64,000 bases of DNA from Linnemannia schmuckeri (lineage: Eukaryota > Mortierellomycota > Mortierellomycetes > Mortierellales > Mortierellaceae): assembly GCA_029449235.1 (NCBI GenBank), contig JANATG010000001.1, positions 248,001 through 312,000 of the forward strand, in the 5' to 3' direction. Of this stretch, positions 56,668 through 64,000 are shown piece after piece (within the stretch, counting starts at the first letter, position 1; each line of letters opens with the position of its first letter). Below the pieces are notes generated by a model. That model was not told where the DNA came from, ran no database searches, and saw only the letters and a program-made list of their open reading frames with translations. The position numbers and the translations under genes are program-made.

Positions 56668-59600
56668 TTAGTAACCACCAAAGGTGCTGTCCTCGCCATC
56701 GGTCTGCTGGCCTTCCAGATCACTCATGGAGACGAACGAGGCCTGCTCGGGCATCATCCCATAGTATCCGGAATTGAACTCGTATCCAGCATCTGATCCA
56801 TCCTCAGACAACGTCAGTTGAAAACCCTGGCCAGCGTGCATCTGGCCGGCTCCACCGTACATCATACCAGCTCCGAAACCTGCTGGCACAAACGACGGGT
56901 TCATCTGAGCAGAGGTCGATACAACGGCCTGTGCCAGAAACTCGTTGAACTGCGATGTCAGGCCCATGGGATTCTCGTTCTCCTTGGTCTCGGCTCCAAA
57001 TTCGTTCTGCAAAGTCGCTGTTGTCTCCTTGCTGCCCTTCTCCTGCTCATCCTCGCTGTGGACAACCGTCGTCGACTCGGTTCCTGATCCGCCATTCTCG
57101 GTAGAATCGCTCAACGTCGTGATCGTCACCTTGGGCATAATGGTCGCCGTCGCAATCATCGAGGGAGCCAATGTGGTGCTAATCGGTGCCGACGTCAACG
57201 TCGAAGAAGTAACCACACCCGTTGTCAGGGCAGCCATACTAGCTCCAAGGGCCTCAGCTGCTGTCGCTGGTGTTGACGTAGCGGCCGAAGCTGCTGATGT
57301 GCCCTCTACGGTCGAAGCAGGAACGGTGGTGGCTGGAGCCGAACCGGCTTCCGAGCTGGCGCCAGCGGCATCCGAGGCAGCCGATGTGGCGGCAGCAGCA
57401 ACAGCTGCAGCGGTCGCGGCTGAAGTGCCCAAGAGTCCTGCAGGGTTGGCCGCTGCCTCGTTACCGGTGGTCGAGTACATGGAAAGGGGCGACGAGTGAT
57501 ATGGGACCGAGTTGAGCCCAGTGGTCAAAAAGTTGGTGATTGCTGGGGTGGGCATACTGGCCGTTCTCCTAGACTTGAGTCGTGGGTGCTGGATACCATC
57601 GGCGCCCAAATCCAACAATGCACTCGTGGTCGACGTGAACTGGGTTCCGAACCCGTTGACGCTGTCGTAGAGATCCTCACCAATGTCCGAGCTCTCTCCG
57701 CCGGAATCAAGTCCATCGTTGTTCATGTTCAAGAACGACCCAGTCGTCAAGGGGTTGGCGAATCGTCGGTCGTACTGGGTAGGGTCCACAAACTGGGCGA
57801 TCTGGGGGATTGGGGCAGTGTATGCGTGGAACTGGGCAGGGAAGTGCGTTTCCCGGTATTGTGTGATGGCTTGGAGGGGAGGATAGGCGATGGTCAGACT
57901 CATGACCTGCATCTTTAGTGCCGACGAAAGACCGTGGATGGTATGGCGCATCACCAGCGTTGCCTGCTTGGCCTCTGTGAAATCACTGCACTTTTTCCAG
58001 TCGCGCTGCTGATCCTCCGAGACGGTTTCCATGAAGAACTGAGGAGTCTCGATCAGATCAAAGTCAACCTGGGAGTACATGGGGTCGACCTCGTAGTACT
58101 CGATGCGGGAAATGCTGCTCAAAGGGAAGGTCATTTTGAAGCGAGCAGCGTGGTCGATGATCTGCCAGGTCATTATCCTGGTGGTGGGACAGTAGAAGCA
58201 GCTCAAGTCTGTGTTGGAAGTCGACATTCTCCTCCAGGTTCCGATCGCCAGGTTGTCACAGTTGAAGGTGGGCATCGTTGGGATCTGCGAGGCGGTGGGG
58301 ACCATGCCGGCGCCAAACATCATATCGGGCGAAGCGATTCCTTCTGGGAGACCATCTGCTCCGACAGCACCGGGGAAGTGCAGTGGCTTGGGAACAGCAC
58401 CTGCTGAGAGAGGACCATTGGCTCCGTCTATAAAAAAACACGAGTTCGATGTGCACGAATATGAAGGTAGTAATGCCATGCAGCCATTGGTCAGTTTGTG
58501 TGCAATGTAGATATTGATGTCCTGTTTTCTTTCCATGTCTCCTTCCATTCTCCTTTCCTCATCCCCAACCTCCTTGTTCATCATGCAAGCTGTGGTTTTA
58601 TCAACAACAAGAGAGAGCAAAAAAATCCTGCGAAAATGAAACTTACCAAAGGATCGTTTTACTCCGCGAGCAGCGGCACCCATGGCTTGAGGAACATTGG
58701 GTCGGAAGGCAAAGCCTGGATGTCCGGGTTGCTGGATGCCGAAAGGTGGCTGTCCGTTCCACAAACCAGGTCCTCCGGCGCCAGGAACATTGATACCCAA
58801 ACCGGTCTGGGCCATCCTTGCCTGAACGGCACTTGAGCGAGCAGCATCGTAGCTGTTAGCACGGGCCAAAGGAGCACGGGCAAGAGCTGCTGGGTGAAGG
58901 TGGCCACCCATAGGGAAGGGCTTGACGCCTGCACCTGAGGGAGGGTTGAAGGCATAGAGGGGCTGGGGAGGAATGCCGGCAGCGGCACAATTGCTAAGGT
59001 ACTGGGCCTTCATGGCCTCCTGCTGGACGAGCTCGGTCCGCTTTTGAGCCTGCTTGACCTTGGCTCGCCTGTTCTGAAACCAAATCTGAATAGACCGCTC
59101 GGACATTTTGACCTTCTTGGCTAGAATCTCGCGGACCTTGGAGTTGGGAGACTGGTTGGTCAGAAAGGTATCTTCAAGGATAGCAAGCTGTTCGGCCGAG
59201 GCCCTAGTCCTCTTCTTCGAGGTGGTGCTCGTTGGAGAAGAGGCAGACAGGGACGGGGAGGAGGAAGGGTCACCATTGGGAGAGTTTTGAGACATATCCA
59301 GTTGGTGAAGCTTTGGGTGAGGTATAAGGACCGTGGGGTGGTTGCCTGGTGAAGGGGAAGGGGTAGGTGGGCTGGAGGTCTCAAAGCTTGCAAACTGGCG
59401 TTGCTGCTGTTGCTGGTATGGGTGCTGAAGCTGGTGGTGCTGCTGTTGCTGTTGCTGGAGCTGCTTGTGTTGTAATTGGTGTTGAAGCAATAATTGTTGC
59501 TGTTGTTGGTGCTGTTGCTGTTGCTGTTGCTGGTGTTGTTGTTGTTGCTGCTGCTGCTGCTGCTGCTGTGATTGTTGTTGCTGTTGTGGGTGGTGCATTG

Positions 59601-59751
59601 TGCTGTTGTTGGTATTGTTTGGATTGGAGGGGTTAGTGAGGGGTGCTTGGTGGAGTTCAGGCTTTTTTATAGAAGGACCGGAGGGCAAACGCTGCTGGTT
59701 GTATTGGTTGGGGAGATGGTGTTGCTGAGGTTGTTGATTGAAGGTGAGCAT
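56668..59751 (-). CDS. Homeodomain transcription factor
   Basis: Two coding exons, 58647-59751 and 56668-58427, separated by a 219-nt intron whose length is a multiple of three and which lacks stops; GTAAGT and TTTATAG mark it, and the join is SFDGANGPL. The product is 954 residues from the ATG at 59751. The N-terminus is strongly polyQ. The homeodomain lies at about 179-240 (KKRTRASAEQLAILEDTFLT, KVREILAKKVKMSERSIQIW, FQNRRAKVKQ), with WFQNRRAK in the recognition helix. A conserved region near 480-680 (MTWQIIDHAARFKMTFPLSS, ISRIEYYEVDPMYSQVDFDL) is typical of fungal homeodomain regulators like fission yeast Phx1 and Yarrowia Hoy1. The C-terminus is Ala/Thr/Ser-rich and acidic. The exon reads on in frame upstream to a TTTCCCAG acceptor at 59816, so a 5' exon exists. 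Confidence 0.95.
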   Translation of the reverse strand: MLTFNQQPQQHHLPNQYNQQRLPSGPSIKKPELHQAPLTNPSNPNNTNNSTMHHPQQQQQSQQQQQQQQQQQHQQQQQQQHQQQQQLLLQHQLQHKQLQQQQQQHHQLQHPYQQQQQRQFASFETSSPPTPSPSPGNHPTVLIPHPKLHQLDMSQNSPNGDPSSSPSLSASSPTSTTSKKRTRASAEQLAILEDTFLTNQSPNSKVREILAKKVKMSERSIQIWFQNRRAKVKQAQKRTELVQQEAMKAQYLSNCAAAGIPPQPLYAFNPPSGAGVKPFPMGGHLHPAALARAPLARANSYDAARSSAVQARMAQTGLGINVPGAGGPGLWNGQPPFGIQQPGHPGFAFRPNVPQAMGAAARGVKRSFGKFHFRRIFLLSLVVDKTTACMMNKEVGDEERRMEGDMERKQDINIYIAHKLTNGCMALLPSYSCTSNSCFFIDGANGPLSAGAVPKPLHFPGAVGADGLPEGIASPDMMFGAGMVPTASQIPTMPTFNCDNLAIGTWRRMSTSNTDLSCFYCPTTRIMTWQIIDHAARFKMTFPLSSISRIEYYEVDPMYSQVDFDLIETPQFFMETVSEDQQRDWKKCSDFTEAKQATLVMRHTIHGLSSALKMQVMSLTIAYPPLQAITQYRETHFPAQFHAYTAPIPQIAQFVDPTQYDRRFANPLTTGSFLNMNNDGLDSGGESSDIGEDLYDSVNGFGTQFTSTTSALLDLGADGIQHPRLKSRRTASMPTPAITNFLTTGLNSVPYHSSPLSMYSTTGNEAAANPAGLLGTSAATAAAVAAAATSAASDAAGASSEAGSAPATTVPASTVEGTSAASAATSTPATAAEALGASMAALTTGVVTSSTLTSAPISTTLAPSMIATATIMPKVTITTLSDSTENGGSGTESTTVVHSEDEQEKGSKETTATLQNEFGAETKENENPMGLTSQFNEFLAQAVVSTSAQMNPSFVPAGFGAGMMYGGAGQMHAGQGFQLTLSEDGSDAGYEFNSGYYGMMPEQASFVSMSDLEGQQTDGEDSTFGGY

Positions 59752-62700
59752 GGCGTTGTGTGACGGATAGACTGTAGAGGAAGTCGAGTAGACGGAAGTG
59801 GCCGACTGCACCTGGACTGGGAAAGAAACGTTTTTTCTAGGGAAGACGACGATGGTCTGGGTGCTGGATAGGATTGTAATTGGCTACACTTTCATACAAG
59901 GTCAAGAAATGGTAGCAGGGTTCCTAGGAAGATAGATCGGGGTCCTGTAGGAGAAGAAAGAAAAAAGATAAGAAAGAGGAGCTGGGTTAGTTTTTGTTTT
60001 CAATGAGTCTTAAGTGGTTTACTATTACTGCTGTTGTTTATCCCTCTCTTAGCAAGGTAGCCCTTGTACCTCTCGGCTTTTATTCAAGGACATATACACA
60101 CATCACTCAAACATTATTAACCTCAAAGAAAGGTCTCTTTGAAACGAAGCAGGCCAGCAAGTATATATAAAAAAAAAGAACAGAAAGAGAAGAAAGGAAG
60201 GAAGAGAGGGAGATCAAAAACAGGGAGCGGTGTGAAGAAAAAAAAGGGCCAAAAAGAGAAAAAGGAGACAATGAAAGCACAGGAGAGTTTTTTTTTTGGT
60301 CCTTTTTGACTGGGCTTGAATCCAAGGATGAGTATCACCCTTTCGATTTTTTTTTCGCTCCTTATTCCAAGGAAGGGTCCAGTCCAGACCGGATCTTGGG
60401 GTGATGGCGATGGTGGTGATGATGGTAACAGGTGGGGCAAATAAGTAAGTAAAAGGGGGCCAAAGGGAAGAGGGGTCAAAGGAAGGAGAAGTAAGGGTGG
60501 AAGGGGTTGAGAGAAGAAGGGGGTTGCGGAAGATATACTGCGTGGGCAACAGCAGGAGTAAGAAGGAGAGAGAAAGAGTAGCACAGTTGTCCAAAAGGGA
60601 GAAAGAAGAAAGAAGAAAAGAAGGCATATATGTACGTGTGTTGTATGAGTATGTGGTGATATCGCATCGGATGGGATAAGACCATGCGCATGGACATTTT
60701 GGCAACAAGGGAGCAAGCATCGAATATTGGATCCATATCGTCTCATGTACCGGATACATTGAAGCCCGTTACAGAATTTAAGCAACTTGAGTTTTTTTTC
60801 CTGGGGTCTCAGACAACAAGAGACATCCACACAGGGAGAAGGAGAGAAGGAGAGAACAAGAGAAAAGAAGAAAAGAAGAAAAGAAAAAAAATAAAGGAGA
60901 AGAAAAGACTGGCCGAGAAGAGGAGAGAAGTGAAAGAAAAAAAAAAAAAAAGACCCGTAGTAACAGTATGTGTCTCCAGAGACAAGAACGGAGTCGTTGT
61001 TGGTGCCTCTTCCTTGTCTTATTCCGACTTGGACTTGGACTTGATTGATTAACTCACTCCCAAACATATGTGGGACAAGTCAATGAAGCTTACCTCGTAT
61101 CAACTGTGGATGAAAGTAAGGAAGGTGAAGGTGAAAAGAGGAGAGAGGGTAGGGTAAGGTGTGTATGTGTGATGAGAGGGTAGGTAGGTGTGGATGAGAA
61201 GGAGGAAGGATGATGAGTGGCGGAGAGAAGGAGAAGAGAGGAGAGGAGAGAGGAGAGGGGTACGGGTAGAGGAAGAGAAGGAGACGAAGAAGGAAGGCGA
61301 AGGGAATCAAAGACGGAGAATAAAGAACAAGGAAAATAAGAAGAAAGATGATGAGAAAGAAGAAAAAAGAAAAGAGATGAGTTAGCGAAAAAGAAAAGAA
61401 AAAAAAATATTTATCAACCGTTTGAGAGAGAAGAGAGAAGAGATAAAAAAAACGGAAATCAGTCAAAAGGGCAGTTATGGAGACTGAACTGAACTGTAGC
61501 CTGGGAGGGTTGAAGGGAGAGAGAGGGTAAGCAGAGCGGGGTGTGTATATGCTTATGGGCCTGGCTGTATGAATGAACGAATGAATGAATGGGGTGAATG
61601 AATGAGTGCATACATACATACAGACACACACACACACACACACACACCTCGTCCCTTCTTCCCTGTTTTCCCCTATGCTATATTTGAACATCACACACCC
61701 TTCCTCTTCTTGGTCTCCTACTGTACCACTGCCTTGCTTGCCCTACCTTGCCTTGCCTTACTACCCCCACTTTTTTTTTTTTTTTTTTTTTTTTTTCCAT
61801 CTCTCTCGTCCCTCTTGTCCTCGTCATAGTCGTATGCCCTAGTTCTCTTCTCTCTTATGAACGAGATAGAGTTCTTCCGCCTTGCTGTCTTTGTTTGTTT
61901 GTTTGTTGACATGTCTGTCAGTTGGAGTTGTGGCCAATGGCTTTGTCACTCCAGCGCTTTGTTCTTCTTTTTCATGGAGTCACTGTTGATACTTCTTTTT
62001 TCTATTGTTGTCGTTGTATGGGTAGTATGGGTCGTATGTGTTGTATGGTCGTACCGTTGGACCCTGGGAGTAACAACAATAAAAAGGGAGGGACATCGTT
62101 GCCATGTCGTTCCTTTGGTAGTTTACTTGTTTACTCGATCTCAAGAGAAAGCCAGGGCGGAACATGGGAAACGGAGGGTTGTGGTTGGAGTGTTTGAAGG
62201 TGACCGACACCGCTTTTGGTTGGTCGTTCTTTTCCCCTCTTTCTTTCTTTTTCTTTTCTTGGTCGTTTTTTTTTTGTTCACGTTTCCCATTTGAAAGTCC
62301 CTGACCTCTGGGACAAAAACAAAAGCACGAAGCAAAATGAAACGAAACAAAACGAACTGCGTTCCGTCCCTGGAGTTTGACTAGGTATTACTGTACTATG
62401 GAGTGTGGTTATCACTCCTTATGCCCCTAAACGCCAGACACCTTGGCATACCCCTCTGCCCCTAGACAAAACATATACTTTCTCTTTTCCAGAAGGAAAG
62501 GCACATTTTGCAAATCTCTCTTATTCTGAGCTTTCTTTTATCTACTCATTCTCTAATTGCTTCATCTTCCAAAGAACTGTCCAGTCATACCATGGGAAAG
62601 GTAAACGAGGGTGAAGAGTCGAAAAGGGAGGTTGCGAAGGAAACCGTAATAGAATAGCAGAAAGAGATAGACTTACGTTGTTTGTAGATGGTTGGTCGTT

Positions 62701-64000
62701 GGTTGTCGGTTGGATGGTGTTGGATCAATTGAAATATCTTGTTTTTTTTCTTCTTTTGTTCCGAAGGTCGATAAGGGAGTAATATGGTACGAGCCTGCTC
62801 GTGCTATTACAACAAACAATAGATAAAAAAAAAAGTCGAAAAAGGAATGTATGAACTGAAATGGGAGAAAAGGAATGCAGAGAAAGGAGGGAGAAGGAGG
62901 AGGAGGCGAATGTATATGTGAGCGTGTATGTTTGTAAGTGTGTAGGCTGCCTTGTTGGTTGGTTGGTTGGTTTGTTGGTGGTGAAATGAGCGAGTTGAAA
63001 GAGGAACGTGGCAATGAGAGGGGTAGAGAAGGAGAAGGAGGATTCAAGGGGTTGAGTTGGTTGGTTGGTTGAGCGAGAAGTACGAGCGTGCGCTGAAGAG
63101 GAGCAAGGAAAGAGGGCAGCAAATAGGAGTAGGCGATGGAAATGAAAGAGAGATAGAAAGAGGCGTAGTTGTTTGTCGATAGTTGGTGGTAGTGATGGTG
63201 ATGATGGTGTATCTGTACAAGGTGTAGCGTAGAAGCGAGAGTGAAGACAAAGAAGAAGAAAAGAGGTAAAGAAGAGAGGGGGCGAAGGATGAGTGAAGAA
63301 AAAGTAAGGAGGAAAGAAAGAAAGAAAGAAAAAGTGTGGTAAGAAGGGGAGCAGAGGAGGGGTTTAAGGGACAATGGTTGAGGGTGTTAGAAGGCAATAG
63401 AGTAAATGTACTGTACAATACAATGAATAATAAAAGTAAATGAAATGAATAAGGAGTATTGGGTTTCGTGTTTGAAGAGGAAGGAAGGAGGAGGGTGAGA
63501 AAAAGAAGTAAGGGAAGGAGACAGGGTATGCTGACAGGGGAGGGAGAGAATAGAAGGAAAGAAAGGAAGAAGAAAAGAGGGAGAGGAGGTTGACGTCGAT
63601 GATATGGAGAGATGATGGAGGAGGTGGTCAATGATCAAGGAGAAGTAAAGAATGAACACTGTTTTGAATTGAATATTATTCAATAACAATAATAGTAATA
63701 AGAATAACATTGGGGGTGGGTGCCCGATGCGAGTGCGGAAAGGAGAATGCGGATGCGGATGCGGATGCAACCGCATACAGACCGACAGACTGACGGAGCG
63801 AGAGATAGTGGCAGAGAGCGCAAGATAGAGGCAAAGAGCGAGAGAGACATCGATGGAGAGACAACCTGAACAAGCCCATCCCATGGCTATAATCTCCTAC
63901 ACAGGAGTTGTAGAAGAGGACGAAGCACAATGCTCCAAGGAAAAAAAAAAAAAAAAAAAGGGTAAAAAAAGGCTTGTCGTTTACTCTTCCATACATGGAC
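59752..64000. other. Spliced 5' leader and upstream region of the homeodomain gene
   Basis: The first exon part (59752-59816) starts at a CTTTCCCAG acceptor. Minus-strand GTAAG donors occur at 61093 (after TTGATACGAG) and at 62676 (after ACAAACAAC), consistent with untranslated exons upstream. The rest is purine-rich on plus with a CA dinucleotide tract near 61625-61647, T/A homopolymers and GGTT repeats near 62950-63070. No other gene is seen; open frames follow these tracts. Confidence 0.45.

Noticed and set aside
58428..58646. Coding insert within the homeodomain protein
   Set aside because: The segment is open but has perfect GTAAGT and TTTATAG ends, and its removal joins conserved sequence; it is an intron.
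61080..61694. Minus-strand frame of 204 codons continuous with the homeodomain frame through a possible splice
   Set aside because: It is a Phe/Leu/Ser-rich product of pyrimidine tracts and includes a CA repeat; better explained as untranslated leader.

Overview
The window looks like nuclear DNA of a filamentous, early-diverging fungus, most likely of the Mortierella type. This is inference. It rests on densely spliced genes with mostly 80-220 nt GT-AG introns, glutamine/asparagine/serine-rich regulators, a homeodomain protein with a long conserved C-terminal region, a Rua1-type zinc domain regulator, and long A/T homopolymers and purine/pyrimidine tracts between genes. No rRNA, tRNA, CRISPR array, virus or intact transposon was found.

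Layout. The left edge (13-4855, minus) holds most of the catalytic subunit of cAMP-dependent protein kinase, split by a 3.6 kb first intron and running off the window. A 3.4 kb stretch without a recognisable gene follows. Next come a small TMEM170-family membrane protein (plus, with a GC-AG intron) and, convergent with it, an IAH1-type GDSL esterase (minus), then an unrecognised single-pass membrane protein.

From about 13.5 to 26.1 kb lies an accessory-looking stretch of short genes with signal peptides: a frame-broken secreted gene, a secreted A/E-rich protein ending in an RG/GE repeat, a well-preserved secreted GH20 beta-N-acetylhexosaminidase, an 88-residue secreted peptide, and three related secreted Gly/Ser repeat proteins. 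Two of the three lie in a clear tandem duplication of about 1.4-1.5 kb that includes their upstream DNA.

The right half is mostly regulatory and housekeeping genes on the minus strand: a Rua1 C-terminal-domain regulator, an S/T/N/Q-rich putative regulator, a RING plus TRAF-type zinc-finger protein, the complex II assembly factor SDHAF3 (plus), a divergent protein kinase, two small uncertain genes that start head to head at about 50.06 kb, an FBXO21-like protein (F-box, SirB1-like and YccV-like regions), and a homeodomain transcription factor. The last 4 kb appears to be the spliced 5' leader region of the homeodomain gene.

The genes do not form one pathway. Themes are signalling and transcription (PKA, a second kinase, three putative regulators), ubiquitin-linked turnover (RING/TRAF and F-box proteins), and a secreted island whose only clear enzyme acts on N-acetylglucosamine polymers. 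Exon boundaries were read by eye from splice sites and frame continuity. Genes with several exons are given as one interval, with exons listed in the text.
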